Notes: generated by a model from the letters alone, not told the origin. 64,000 nucleotides of DNA from Gallionellales bacterium GWA2_54_124 (GCA_001801025.1 MGWO01000007.1:620001-684000), one strand, 5' to 3'; shown: positions 30,486 to 39,088, counted from the first letter of the stretch. Translations and numbers: made by a program.

Positions 30486-30940
30486 TATTTTGTAGGGGAG
30501 AGATTCGAGGATTGAGGTAGTGAAGATTGATACAGGAAGGAGAAGCCGATGACCCAAAGCGCCATGACCCAGTAGCCGAATGCATCGGTGAAGCCGTTCA
30601 ACACCAGTCGCAGGTCGTGACTTTCGATCAGGAACTGGGTGAACTGGAACAGGCAGAACAGGGAAGCGAGCAGGTTGGCCGCGAGTACCAGACGCTGACC
30701 GAATCCAAAACCCTTGCCGGTCGAATTGCCTTCAGGCGGCAATGACCCGCGAAAATGCAAGATCAGGTAAACAGCGCCAAAAATCAGCACGGCACCCACG
30801 AGTCGTCCGGGAATATCTCCTTCGTGCGTGTTGACACCCAGTACTTCGAGCAGCATGCGGCCTGCGAATGCGACCCATCCCATCCCCAGTGTTTGTGGGA
30901 TTAAAAACCAGGCGATAAACAGATTGATACGAGGCAGCAT
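30485..30940 (-). CDS. Conserved four-helix inner-membrane protein of unknown function
   Basis: 151 residues. Hydrophobic segments near 5-22, 45-63, 83-103 and 117-137 predict four membrane helices with short loops. I do not recognise a family motif. It overlaps the peroxiredoxin stop by one base and the uup start by one base, so the three are translated in series. The tail (QSSLPQSSNLSPTK) is polar. Confidence 0.75.
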   Translation of the reverse strand: MLPRINLFIAWFLIPQTLGMGWVAFAGRMLLEVLGVNTHEGDIPGRLVGAVLIFGAVYLILHFRGSLPPEGNSTGKGFGFGQRLVLAANLLASLFCLFQFTQFLIESHDLRLVLNGFTDAFGYWVMALWVIGFSFLYQSSLPQSSNLSPTK

Positions 30941-31485
30941 TATTTTGGTTCTCCGGCAGTTAGTTTTTTCAGGTCTTCGATGATTTCTTTTGAGTGACGC
31001 GAGGTTTCAACATTCAGGTAGTCCTTTTTTAAATTTCCTTGCGGATCGATTAAAAAGGTAAAACGGCGAGCCACTTTCATCACGCCCAGATTGAGCAGCG
31101 CACCGTAGCGGGCGGCGACGTCGCCTTGCTTGTCAGCCAGCAAGGGAAAGGGCAGGTGATATTTCTTTGCAAAGTCGGCATGGCTAGCGCTATCGTCTAC
31201 GCTGACGCCGATTACCTTGGCGCCGAGTTCAGTTAACTGGTTCAGATCATCGCGAAATGCGCAGGCCTCCTGGGTGCAGCCCGGCGTGTCATCTTTAGGA
31301 TAAAAATACAACACGACCCATTTGCCCCGATAGCTTTGCAGGCTGTGCGGTTTTCCGTGCTGGTCATCGAGTTTGAAGTCGGGTGCCGGTTTGCCGATTT
31401 CAGGTAAATTACCGGCGCGAGCAGCCCGCGCGACGAACAGCGAGGCGAAAATAATCAATGCGGCTAAGACAGCGAACCATTTCAT
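30940..31485 (-). CDS. Membrane-anchored or exported peroxiredoxin (BCP/AhpC-TSA type)
   Basis: 181 residues from ATG 31485, which has AAGG 7 bases upstream. A hydrophobic N-terminus (about residues 2-24, WFAVLAALIIFASLFVARA) predicts an anchor or signal peptide, so the enzyme works outside the cytoplasm. The thioredoxin-fold peroxidase motif YFYPKDDTPGCTQEACAF has the peroxidatic cysteine and, five residues later, the BCP-type resolving cysteine. It reduces hydrogen peroxide and organic peroxides with thiol donors. An exported peroxidase would suit an organism living at iron/oxygen interfaces. It starts an operon with the membrane protein and uup. Confidence 0.88.
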   Translation of the reverse strand: MKWFAVLAALIIFASLFVARAARAGNLPEIGKPAPDFKLDDQHGKPHSLQSYRGKWVVLYFYPKDDTPGCTQEACAFRDDLNQLTELGAKVIGVSVDDSASHADFAKKYHLPFPLLADKQGDVAARYGALLNLGVMKVARRFTFLIDPQGNLKKDYLNVETSRHSKEIIEDLKKLTAGEPK

Positions 31486-31542
31486 TTGTTGACCTTGTTG
31501 AGCAGTATTTTGCAACTGGGGCGCATGATACCAGCGTGAGGG

Positions 31543-31571
31543 TTTAGATTACAGCGTAATTCCGGTAGAAT
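31543..31571 (+). promoter_or_regulatory. Sigma70-type promoter of tRNA-Arg
   Basis: TTTAGA (31543-31548), a 17-base spacer and TAGAAT (31566-31571) end nine bases before the tRNA 5' end at 31581. Confidence 0.65.
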
Positions 31572-31580
31572 GCATCCGCT

Positions 31581-31655
31581 GTCCTCGTCGTAAAATGGAT
31601 ATTACCGCCCCCTCCTAAGGGGCAATTACAGGTTCGATTCCTGTCGAGGACACCA
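31581..31655 (+). tRNA. tRNA-Arg (CCT anticodon)
   Basis: A 75-base cloverleaf with encoded CCA. The acceptor stem GTCCTCG pairs with CGAGGAC, the anticodon arm is CCCC-CTCCTAA-GGGG, and the T arm is ACAGGTTCGATTCCTGT. The CCU anticodon reads the AGG codon. Confidence 0.96.
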
Positions 31656-31689
31656 AAGAACAGTTTTTCTACATCCAGTACAGTCCATG

Positions 31690-31715
31690 AAACCCGCCTA
31701 AGTGCGGGTTTTTTT
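31690..31715 (+). terminator. Terminator after tRNA-Arg
   Basis: AAACCCGC (31690-31697) pairs with GCGGGTTT (31704-31711) and is followed by more T residues, seven or more in all. Confidence 0.9.
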
Positions 31716-31717
31716 GA

Positions 31718-32323
31718 TCAGGAAAACTGATCGATGACGACGACATCCTCTTGCGACAACGATCCGGGGCGGGGTAATGGATCACTGATGCCTTTGCCAA
31801 TGACAACGAACATCACGATGGCGTGATCGCCTGGCAGGTTGATGATGCGAGCGACCTCATCGAAGTCAAATCCGTCCATCGGACAGGATTGATATCCCAT
31901 GCCCTGCGCCGCCAACATCAAAGTCATTGCCGCCATGCCGCATGAGCGCATCCCTTCGTCGCGCTGCATTTGCTCGCGTCCTGTATAAAACTGAGCCATG
32001 GCCGGCAGAATGTAATCTTTTACGGGTTGCGGGGCGTTGCGCCAGTAGCGGATAGGGTCTTTTTCCCAGGCCTTGAGATCTGCGGTTAATACAACCAGCA
32101 GCGATGCATCGGTTACTTGCGCCTGATCCCATGCGGCGGCGCGAATTTTTTTGCGCTGTTCGGGATCGCGAACCAGCACAAAGCGCCAGTTTTGTATGTT
32201 CCATGCGGTCGGCGATCGCATCGCCTGCGACATTAATTTTTCGATTTCGGCTTCCGTCATGCGGTGTGCGGGGTCATATGCCTTGATCGCTCTGCGTGTT
32301 TCGATTGCGTTGGAAACTTCCAT
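31718..32323 (-). CDS. Nitroreductase-family FMN oxidoreductase
   Basis: 201 residues of the nitroreductase fold. The N-terminal IETRRAIKAYDPAHRMTEAEI gives the FMN phosphate arginines (RR near residue 10), SPTAWNIQNWRFVLV near 38-52 is the second FMN contact, and MAAMTLMLAAQGMGYQSCPMDGFD near 130-153 is the conserved dimer/FMN segment. Members reduce nitroaromatics, quinones or flavins with NAD(P)H; the physiological substrate is not evident. It is monocistronic, with GGAG-type purines (GGAGCAAT) upstream of ATG 32323. Confidence 0.88.
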   Translation of the reverse strand: MEVSNAIETRRAIKAYDPAHRMTEAEIEKLMSQAMRSPTAWNIQNWRFVLVRDPEQRKKIRAAAWDQAQVTDASLLVVLTADLKAWEKDPIRYWRNAPQPVKDYILPAMAQFYTGREQMQRDEGMRSCGMAAMTLMLAAQGMGYQSCPMDGFDFDEVARIINLPGDHAIVMFVVIGKGISDPLPRPGSLSQEDVVVIDQFS

Positions 32324-32532
32324 GATTGCTCCTTATTGTTAACGATAGGTGAATGGTGGATTGGCGAATAGGATATGATTTTATGTGAATGAAAATCAAA
32401 ATGTTGAAAATTAACTGTGCACCATAAAATGCAGCTGGATAACATGTTGAGTCGCTGATGTGATTGGGCTAATACTACGCTGTTTTAAAAAAGTTTTGAT
32501 TTATAAGGGGAAAATTTCTATCCAATGGTCGT

Positions 32533-32653
32533 GGTTAACGCGTGCTTATAGAGATTTTTTGTATTGGGCTAGTGTGGAAACAGTTGTCCATTTTTCGGTT
32601 GTAGCGTTAACCTTGGCGTTATGACTCATGTAAGCATGTGGAGTCGCTTTTTT
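32533..32653 (+). promoter_or_regulatory. Candidate structured leader of the CDF exporter gene
   Basis: GGTTAACGC (32533-32541) and GCGTTAACC (32604-32612) form a perfect 9-bp helix enclosing 62 bases. A second hairpin (GACT-CATG, 32623-32630, with CATG and AGTC to 32645) is followed by TTTTTT (32648-32653), like an attenuator. The rest of the 387-bp gap from 32324 to 32710 holds nothing I recognise. It does not match a riboswitch consensus I know. Confidence 0.4.
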
Positions 32654-32710
32654 CGGAAAATATGCTCTTGCGGTCCTGCTTTTGATTTAAGCAATTGAGG
32701 GAGGCTAAAA

Positions 32711-33631
32711 ATGAATGCCGCAACAAAGTTATCACCCTCACTGAAGCGTTATGCTTGGCTATCTATTGCTGCGGCCATTGCCACTATTCTACTGAAGGGG
32801 GTGGCATGGAGCGTGACAGGTTCAGTCGGCCTCTTGTCTGACGCCATCGAGTCATTTGTAAATCTTGCCGGGGCGTTAATGGCGCTTTGGATGTTGACGT
32901 TGGCAGAAACTCCCGCCGATGACGATCACGCCCATGGGCATGGCAAGGCTGAATATTTTTCCAGCGCTTTCGAGGGATTTTTAATTTTGCTGGCCGCACT
33001 CGCCATTGGCTATGCAGCCGTTGTACGACTGATGCATCCTGCACCGCTCGAAGCCGTAGGCGTTGGGTTGCTCGTTTCTGTGCTGGCCTCAGTCATCAAT
33101 TTTGCTACCGCCCGCATTTTGTTGGCGGTAGGCAAAAAGCGCAATTCAATCACGCTGGAAGCCGATGCACATCATCTTATGACCGATGTATGGACATCAG
33201 TGGGCGTTATTGCCGGCGTCGGAATGGTCTGGTTAACTGACCAGCTCTGGCTGGATCCGGTCATTGCGCTGCTCGTTGCGCTCAACATAATTTGGACAGG
33301 ATGGCATCTTATTCAGCGTTCTGCCGCAGGACTGATGGACACATCATTACCTTTAGAAAGCAGGCAGAAAATTGAGGCAGTGCTCGCGGGATATCGGAAT
33401 CAAGGGCTTGATTTTCATGCGTTGCGCACCCGGCAGGCAGGCAGGCGTACCTTTGTGACGTTGCATGTATTAGTGCCGGGGCATTGGACGGTAAAGCAGG
33501 GGCACGACTGGGCGGAGCGTATCGAGCGGGATATCTGCAAAGTTTTACATCAAGCGCATATAACGACTCATCTGGAACCCTTAGATGATCCTGTTTCGAT
33601 GTTTGATCAGGAGCTTGACCGCATCCATTGA
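32711..33631 (+). CDS. Cation diffusion facilitator (CDF) metal exporter
   Basis: 306 residues with six membrane helices in the first 210 and a C-terminal cytoplasmic metal-sensing domain. The transport site comprises [12 protein letters not shown] in helix 2 (the usual DxxxD reads E...N at aligned places) and [13 protein letters not shown] in helix 5 with the HxxxD pair. A histidine loop [20 protein letters not shown] follows helix 2. The C-terminal domain carries [22 protein letters not shown] and [11 protein letters not shown] proteins exchange Zn, Fe, Mn, Co or Ni for protons; the E/N change makes the metal uncertain. GAGGGAGG precedes the ATG. It lies 114 bp before a P-type ATPase gene. 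Confidence 0.92.
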   Translation: MNAATKLSPSLKRYAWLSIAAAIATILLKGVAWSVTGSVGLLSDAIESFVNLAGALMALWMLTLAETPADDDHAHGHGKAEYFSSAFEGFLILLAALAIGYAAVVRLMHPAPLEAVGVGLLVSVLASVINFATARILLAVGKKRNSITLEADAHHLMTDVWTSVGVIAGVGMVWLTDQLWLDPVIALLVALNIIWTGWHLIQRSAAGLMDTSLPLESRQKIEAVLAGYRNQGLDFHALRTRQAGRRTFVTLHVLVPGHWTVKQGHDWAERIERDICKVLHQAHITTHLEPLDDPVSMFDQELDRIH

Positions 33632-33745
33632 GGCGCAAGGATAATAAACACGTTGGGTTAGATATCCGGTAACGGAACCAATTTTCTGTACCTGAAGCGG
33701 CCAATAAATTGAGTGTGCCTGTTTTACATAGGCCGAGAGAAATAA

Positions 33746-36427
33746 ATGAAAAGTCTTAGCGATCATAAAAAAATAGCGCCGTGGATTATGCCGTCTGATG
33801 CGGCGCTTAAGTGCTTTGATTCCAGTCTGGAAGGCTTGAGCGCAGCCGAAGCGCAACGGCGGCTGGACAGTTACGGTCCTAACCGTCTGAAGGGACGCGT
33901 TCCTCGTTCAGTTTGGATGAAGTTTCTCGATCAGTTCAAAGATATCTTGGTGCTTGTGCTGATGGGTGCCGCCGTATTGGCTGGCACGATCGGCGACCTG
34001 AACGATGCGCTGGTGATTTTGATCGTAGTTGTCTTCAATGCGTGTCTGGGATTTTATCAGGAACACCGTGCGGAAGCCACCTTGGCGGCGCTCAAAAAGA
34101 TGCTGGCACAGCATGCGCGGGTGCGCCGTGGCGGCGAGATGCTGGAAATTGCCGCAGAAAATCTGGTGCCTGGTGATATTGTGTTACTGGAAGCCGGCGA
34201 CCGAATACCCGCCGATGCCCGCATACTGGCGGCGCACAATGCCGAGGTGGCGGAAGCGGCTCTGACGGGAGAATCCCTTGCCACGGGCAAATATGCTGAA
34301 GTGCTGGTGTCAGGCGAACACCCGCTTGCCGAGCGCTTTAATATGGTATTTATGAATACCACCGTCACCCGGGGGCGAATCGAAGCGCTGGTCACGGCAA
34401 CCGGCATGAGCACACAGATGGGACTCATCACCGGACTGTTGGATACGGCGGAGGACGCGCCTACGCCGCTGCAAATTCAGCTCGATGGCTTGGGGAAGCG
34501 GCTGGCTATTATCGCGGCCGTTGTGGTGGCTTTGATCTTTGTGCTTGGCATCCTGCGCGGAGCGCCGCTGCTGCAGACCATTATGACATCTATCGCCTTG
34601 GCCGTGGCCGCCATTCCCGAGGGTTTGCCGGCGGTGGTGACCGTGACGCTGGCCATTGGCATGCACCGCATGGCAAAAAATCGCGCTATCGTCAAAAAAT
34701 TATCGGCGGTGGAAACTCTGGGTTCGACCTCAGTGATCTGTTCCGACAAAACAGGCACACTGACCCTGAATCAGATGACGGCACGCAAGCTATTCTATCG
34801 CGGGCGCAGGTTTGATGTTTCGGGTGAAGGTTACGATGGCCGGGGCCTCATTAGCGCTGAAGACGGACTACCGTCGCCCGATTTTATGCCGCTGTTACTG
34901 TCCGCGGCGCTCTGCAATGAAAGTCGTATTCGAGACGGTGAGTTGATTGGCGACCCAACCGAAGGGGCGCTGCTGGCGCTGGCTGTTAAGGGGGGGATTG
35001 AACCCGGCAGGCTGTCCGAACAAAGCCCGCGTATCGCCGAAATTCCCTTTGACTCGGCGCACAAGTTTATGGCGACCTTCCATCTTGATGGAGACCGGGT
35101 GCGCATGTATGTGAAGGGGGCCCCGGATGTGCTGCTGGCGCGCGCAAAATTTTACCTCACCGCGACCGCGGCGGCACCGCTAGAGGGTGCTGCCCGCATG
35201 GCTTTGGATGCCGAGAATGCATGTCTTGCCAATCAGGCTATGCGTGTGCTGGCGGTGGCCCGTCGTGAGATTCCTGTGCAGCAATTTGACCCCGCTGGCG
35301 ATCTGATGGGCTGGGCACAGGAGCTAACGCTGGCAGGCTTAGTCGGCATCATTGATCCTCCACGTCCTGAGGCGCGTGATGCGATCCGCTTGTGTCTGCG
35401 TGCGGGGATCAAGGTTAAGATGATCACCGGCGATCACGCCATTACTGCCGCTGCCATCGCGCGTGAATTGGGGCTGGAGGGGCCGGTGCTGACCGGTGCT
35501 GAGCTTGACCGGATCGAGGTTGCCGAGCTTTCCCGCTATGTCGAAAAAACGGCCGTATTTGCCCGTGTTGCTCCCGAGCATAAGGTTAAAATTATTCAGT
35601 CACTGAAGTCGTGCGGGTATGTGGTCGCCATGACCGGCGACGGCGTCAACGATGCCCCGGCACTGAAGAACGCTGACATTGGTGTAGCGATGGGCATCGG
35701 CGGTACGGAAGTCACGAAGGAAGCCGCTGCCATGGTGCTTGCGGACGACAATTTCGCCACTATCGTCGAGGCTGTCAAGGAAGGCCGCACGATCTACGAT
35801 AATATCGTCAAGTTTGTGCGTTTCCAGCTCTCCACCAATATCGGCGCCATTATCACCGTGCTTGGCGCGCAACTGTTGGGGCTGCCTACGCCTTTCACCG
35901 CGATTCAGATTTTGTGGATCAACATTATCATGGACGGTCCGCCCGCAATGACACTGGGGATAGAGCCGGCACGCCCCAGCATTATGGACGAGCCGCCACG
36001 CCGATCCGATGCGCGCATCCTGACGCTGCGGCGTTTTTGGCACCTGTTAGCTTATGGCCTTATTATGGCGGCAGGCACTATCGGGGTGTTTTTATATGGC
36101 TTGTCTGCGGGCAGAATTGAGCATGCGTTGACCTTGGCGTTTACTACGTTCGTGTTGTTTCAGTTTTTCAATGTGTTCAATGCCCGCGCTGAATACGATA
36201 CCGCCTTCAACAGTCAATTCTTCACTAACGGCAGGTTATGGGGGGCACTTATCGGTGTGGTGGGATTGCAAGGGGTGGTCGTACACTGGGGGCCGGCGCA
36301 GGCTATTTTTAATACCGTAGATTTAAGCTTGTCAGATTGGGGGCTGGTCTTGCTTACCTCATCGAGTGTCTTGGTGCTGGAAGAGACCCGTAAACTGGTG
36401 GTGCGCTGTTGTTCGAATAGAACGTGA
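33746..36427 (+). CDS. P2-type cation-transporting ATPase (calcium-pump-like)
   Basis: 893 residues. An N-terminal cation-ATPase domain (ALKCFDSSLEGLSAAEAQRRLDSYGPNRL) precedes ten predicted membrane helices. Actuator motif ALTGES is near residue 172, phosphorylation motif CSDKTGTLT has D334, nucleotide-domain KGAPD is near 459, and MTGDGVNDAPALK is near 630. Helix 4 has AIPEGLPAVVT and helix 6 NIIMDGPPAMTLG, the P2A pattern that binds Ca or Mn. It lacks the CPC of heavy-metal pumps. With the CDF gene before it and an EF-hand gene after, calcium or manganese efflux is plausible but unproven. Confidence 0.93.
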   Translation: MKSLSDHKKIAPWIMPSDAALKCFDSSLEGLSAAEAQRRLDSYGPNRLKGRVPRSVWMKFLDQFKDILVLVLMGAAVLAGTIGDLNDALVILIVVVFNACLGFYQEHRAEATLAALKKMLAQHARVRRGGEMLEIAAENLVPGDIVLLEAGDRIPADARILAAHNAEVAEAALTGESLATGKYAEVLVSGEHPLAERFNMVFMNTTVTRGRIEALVTATGMSTQMGLITGLLDTAEDAPTPLQIQLDGLGKRLAIIAAVVVALIFVLGILRGAPLLQTIMTSIALAVAAIPEGLPAVVTVTLAIGMHRMAKNRAIVKKLSAVETLGSTSVICSDKTGTLTLNQMTARKLFYRGRRFDVSGEGYDGRGLISAEDGLPSPDFMPLLLSAALCNESRIRDGELIGDPTEGALLALAVKGGIEPGRLSEQSPRIAEIPFDSAHKFMATFHLDGDRVRMYVKGAPDVLLARAKFYLTATAAAPLEGAARMALDAENACLANQAMRVLAVARREIPVQQFDPAGDLMGWAQELTLAGLVGIIDPPRPEARDAIRLCLRAGIKVKMITGDHAITAAAIARELGLEGPVLTGAELDRIEVAELSRYVEKTAVFARVAPEHKVKIIQSLKSCGYVVAMTGDGVNDAPALKNADIGVAMGIGGTEVTKEAAAMVLADDNFATIVEAVKEGRTIYDNIVKFVRFQLSTNIGAIITVLGAQLLGLPTPFTAIQILWINIIMDGPPAMTLGIEPARPSIMDEPPRRSDARILTLRRFWHLLAYGLIMAAGTIGVFLYGLSAGRIEHALTLAFTTFVLFQFFNVFNARAEYDTAFNSQFFTNGRLWGALIGVVGLQGVVVHWGPAQAIFNTVDLSLSDWGLVLLTSSSVLVLEETRKLVVRCCSNRT

Positions 36428-36528
36428 TGCTACCGCCACTGTCTTCGCCATTTTTAGCTGGAATTTTAGCTGCATGCCTGCGCAAATAATCACTGGCGGG
36501 AATAGGATTAAACGGGAGTGCTAAAGTT

Positions 36529-36553
36529 AAAGGGGGGCGCGACGGCCCCCTTT
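36529..36553. terminator. Hairpin between convergent ATPase and EF-hand genes
   Basis: AAAGGGGG (36529-36536) pairs with CCCCCTTT (36546-36553). On the minus strand the stem is followed by AACTTTAG, so termination of the EF-hand transcript is plausible. Confidence 0.6.
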
Positions 36554-36579
36554 CAACGTACAGATGTGTGACGAAAATA

Positions 36580-37491
36580 CTAGGCGGTAACCGACAATCC
36601 GGAGCTGTTGGAACTACTGTTAAAACTGGTGTATGCATGCATGAGGTCCATGATCTGCTTCATGACCCTCGCATCGCTGCCCGGCAAAGTTGGCGATGTA
36701 CGGGAGGGCGACTCCTTATCCTGTTTTGCCAGCGCAAAGGCCATTCTCTCCTGCTCACTGACTTTTCCATCCTGATTTGCATCTGCGGGTTCATATGTTT
36801 TCGTGGAACTGCTTGAATCTGTGCTGCTTGTTACTGACGCGGCGTTCGCGCCAGCAGCGCCGGGCGGCGGCATACCACCGGTGGGTGGCGTGCCACCCAC
36901 GTTGCCCGCCTGCGCCGTGCCACTGGTCATTTCGCTCTTGGTGAGTTTTCCGTCGCCGTTGCTGTCCAGTCTTTTGAATATCTCGTCTATATTTGCCGGG
37001 CCGCTGTCAGAGCCGGATGGCTGACTTAGCGCGGATTGCAGGTCGCTCTTTTCCAGATAACCCTTGTTCGTCGTATCGAGCTTGGAAAACAGGTTGTCCA
37101 CCATTTTGGCTGGATCTGGTCGATTTATGCCCGATGTTGTTGTCGAGTCGCCATTGCCTCCCTGTGACATGCCGTTCATGCGCATTTGATTGAGCTGGCT
37201 GTCGAGAGCATCGGCAAGATTTTTCATGCCGCTGGTCATTTCGCTCTTGGTGAGTTTTCCGTCACCGTCGCTGTCCAATTTTTTGAACATCTCGTCTACA
37301 TTTGCCGGGCCGCTGCCTGAGTCAGGTCGCTGGCCTGATGCCGATTGCAGATCGCTCTTCTCCAGATAACCCTTGTTTTTGGTGTCTAGCCTGGAAAACA
37401 GGTTATCCGCCATTTGGGCAGGATCAGGTCGTTTCATGCCGGACATCATCATCGAATATCCGCTCCCGCCGATACTATTAATACTGCTCAT
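36580..37491 (-). CDS. Five-EF-hand protein with internal duplication (XopAW-like)
   Basis: 303 residues, no signal peptide. Residues 21-89 and 124-192 are repeats (54 of 69 identical by eye), each with a degenerate EF loop (DTKNKGYLEKSD / DTTNKGYLEKSD) and a canonical one (DSDGDGKLTKSE / DSNGDGKLTKSE). A fifth canonical loop, DANQDGKVSEQE, is near residue 238. A Gly/Pro/Ser linker joins them. The start MSSINSIGGSGYS and the repeated RPDP resemble proteins labelled XopAW-type calcium-binding effectors, though no type III system is seen here. A GTAAA-N5-GTAAA box lies 115 bp upstream, so CpxR control is likely. Confidence 0.85.
   Translation of the reverse strand: MSSINSIGGSGYSMMMSGMKRPDPAQMADNLFSRLDTKNKGYLEKSDLQSASGQRPDSGSGPANVDEMFKKLDSDGDGKLTKSEMTSGMKNLADALDSQLNQMRMNGMSQGGNGDSTTTSGINRPDPAKMVDNLFSKLDTTNKGYLEKSDLQSALSQPSGSDSGPANIDEIFKRLDSNGDGKLTKSEMTSGTAQAGNVGGTPPTGGMPPPGAAGANAASVTSSTDSSSSTKTYEPADANQDGKVSEQERMAFALAKQDKESPSRTSPTLPGSDARVMKQIMDLMHAYTSFNSSSNSSGLSVTA
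36916..37122 (-). repeat. EF-hand repeat unit 2 inside the EF-hand gene
   Basis: 207-bp unit coding residues 124-192, matching unit 1 at 37225-37431 in frame; the long shared stretch around GGTGAGTTTTCCGTC shows the copies are recent at DNA level. Confidence 0.85.
37225..37431 (-). repeat. EF-hand repeat unit 1 inside the EF-hand gene
   Basis: 207-bp unit coding residues 21-89, the partner of 36916-37122; repeat period 309 bp. Confidence 0.85.
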
Positions 37492-37598
37492 GATTTATTC
37501 CTTTCATATTTAACGACTCGTCGTGACAGTATCATTTTTGTAATGGTTTACATGAGCTTATTATCGTCATAACGAAGTCATGTTGTAGTGTCATTGGG

Positions 37599-37613
37599 GT
37601 AAAATCAGGTAAA
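37599..37613 (+). promoter_or_regulatory. CpxR-box match upstream of the EF-hand gene
   Basis: GTAAA-ATCAG-GTAAA matches the CpxR consensus GTAAA-N5-GTAAA exactly. It lies between the cpxP-like stop and the EF-hand gene, 108 bp upstream of its start codon. Confidence 0.65.
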
Positions 37614-37639
37614 AGCGTGTTAAGCAACTATCCCTATGG

Positions 37640-38173
37640 TTATGGATAAGGGGGCGCTCTGAATTCGGAGCGCATTTCATCCGCCTGCTTGCGTTGTTCG
37701 GTTGTTAGCAACGTCAGAATTTTTACTTCCATTACCGCATGCTGCACGAGGGTGTCGGCGAATACTCTGGCCAGTTTGTCGGCAAGCGTTTGCAACTCGG
37801 ATAGACTGTAATGATCTGATGCAACTAGCCGCTTTAATTCTTCAGTCGCTTTGCGGATGGATTCATGCTGCTCGCGCATGATTGGCATCTGGCTGTGCAT
37901 GAGTTCAAACACCTTGTCCTGCTGCTGCTCAGTCAATTTTAGGTCGCGAAAAAATGGGGGCATGCAACTGATAGAAAAGGGCGGCTGCATCATTTTCGGT
38001 GGTGGAGGCATCCGCATGAATCGCCTCATTTCATTATGCGAGGTGATTGTACCGGGCAGCTTTGAACTGGCATGTTGATCCTGATAATCACACGCTGAGG
38101 CGTGCGCGGGTAATGCCAGCGCTATTGTTCCGGCTATCAAAGCGTAGCGGAATTTGCTTACGAGCTTGTTCAT
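37640..38173 (-). CDS. CpxP/Spy-family periplasmic protein
   Basis: 177 residues from ATG 38173, which has GAGG 8 bases upstream. The signal peptide is MNKLVSKFRYALIAGTIALALPAHASA. Two family motifs of the LTxxQ type occur: LTEQQQDKVFELM and LTTEQRKQADEM, separated by amphipathic helices (HESIRKATEELKRL, ELQTLADKLARVFADTL), the CpxP/Spy/CnrX-like fold. A Met/Pro-rich segment (RRFMRMPPPPKMMQPP) could bind metal. CpxP proteins restrain the CpxA sensor and act as periplasmic chaperones. It is divergent from cpxRA with three CpxR boxes between, so feedback control as in enterics is likely. Confidence 0.85.
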   Translation of the reverse strand: MNKLVSKFRYALIAGTIALALPAHASACDYQDQHASSKLPGTITSHNEMRRFMRMPPPPKMMQPPFSISCMPPFFRDLKLTEQQQDKVFELMHSQMPIMREQHESIRKATEELKRLVASDHYSLSELQTLADKLARVFADTLVQHAVMEVKILTLLTTEQRKQADEMRSEFRAPPYP

Positions 38174-38251
38174 ATAAATCCTCAAAAGTTGGTTAACTCG
38201 ATTTCTACAATTGTGCATCATCGAGTGGCTGCCATTCTCAGGGGAGGTGCT

Positions 38252-38319
38252 GTAAAGTGCCGTTAATCACGCGTAAATTCATGTAAAGATGCAGGCTGTC
38301 AGGTGTAAAAACTTGTAAA
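38252..38319. promoter_or_regulatory. Three tandem CpxR boxes between cpxP-like gene and cpxR
   Basis: Box A GTAAA-GTGCC-GTTAA (38252-38266, one mismatch), box B GTAAA-TTCAT-GTAAA (38273-38287, exact) and box C GTAAA-AACTT-GTAAA (38305-38319, exact) are all in the same orientation. Their starts are 21 and 32 bp apart, about two and three helical turns, placing them on one DNA face. Confidence 0.8.
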
Positions 38320-38380
38320 TACGGATACAGACGGCTGTGCTCTGGGAGTACGCTTAACTAAAATGACCGGAACCTTGTTA

Positions 38381-39085
38381 ATGAATTTTCACACGATGAA
38401 AACGAAAGTTTTGCTGGTTGACGACGATGTTGAACTTGCCGGGATGTTCCGGATTTATCTGGAGCGTGAAGGCTTCGAGGTCAAGGCAGTGCATGATGGA
38501 GAATCTGGCATCACAGAGGCGCTGCAGGGGCACTATGATATTGCCGTGCTGGACGTGATGATGCCTGGAAAAAGCGGCATCGATGTGCTCGTCCAGATCC
38601 GTGCCCAAGGCGCAATGCCGGTGTTGATGTTGACCGCCCGGGGAGATGATGCCGACCGCATCGTCGGCCTCGAGCTGGGGGCGGACGACTATGTGCCCAA
38701 GCCCTGTTCTCCGCGCGAACTGACGGCTCGTATTCGCGCTATCCTGCGCCGCAGCGGCGGTGCGGAATCGGCTTCATCCTTATCAACGATCATTGCCGGT
38801 GTATTGTCCATCTGGCCGGAACAGCGGCGCGCGGAATGGGCAGGCAAACCGCTTGAACTGACCAGCACCGAGTTCAACCTGTTAGAGGTGCTGGCGCGCA
38901 ACGCCGGACAAGTGGTGAGCAAATCGGAACTATCCGAGCAGGCTTTGGGGCGGCCACTGGCTCGATTTGATCGCAGCATCGATGTTCACATCAGCAGCAT
39001 ACGCCGTAAACTGGAGCCGCTGCCGGATGGGCGTTCCCGCATATTGGCCGTGTTCAACAAGGGTTACCAGTTCATCAGGGAGTAG
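38381..39085 (+). CDS. cpxR: CpxR-like OmpR-family response regulator
   Basis: 234 residues from ATG 38381, preceded at 8 bases by GGAA; ATGs at 38363 and 38396 are alternatives, the last closest to other CpxR starts. Receiver domain: VLLVDDDVEL acidic pocket, phospho-acceptor aspartate in IAVLDVMMPGKSG near residue 57, LTARG threonine and VPKPCSPRE lysine. ELGADDY is CpxR-like. The C-terminal winged helix has ELTSTEFNLLEVLARNAGQVVSKSELSEQALGR and DVHISSIRRKL. The stop is 3 bp before the cpxA start. Tandem CpxR boxes upstream suggest autoregulation. Confidence 0.9.
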   Translation: MNFHTMKTKVLLVDDDVELAGMFRIYLEREGFEVKAVHDGESGITEALQGHYDIAVLDVMMPGKSGIDVLVQIRAQGAMPVLMLTARGDDADRIVGLELGADDYVPKPCSPRELTARIRAILRRSGGAESASSLSTIIAGVLSIWPEQRRAEWAGKPLELTSTEFNLLEVLARNAGQVVSKSELSEQALGRPLARFDRSIDVHISSIRRKLEPLPDGRSRILAVFNKGYQFIRE

Positions 39086-39088
39086 CGC

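Noticed and set aside
31581..31715. Integrated element at tRNA-Arg
   Set aside because: No integrase, no repeated tRNA 3' end and normal genes on both sides.
36580..37491. Type III secretion effector
   Set aside because: XopAW resemblance is through EF-hands and repeats; no secretion genes in the window.
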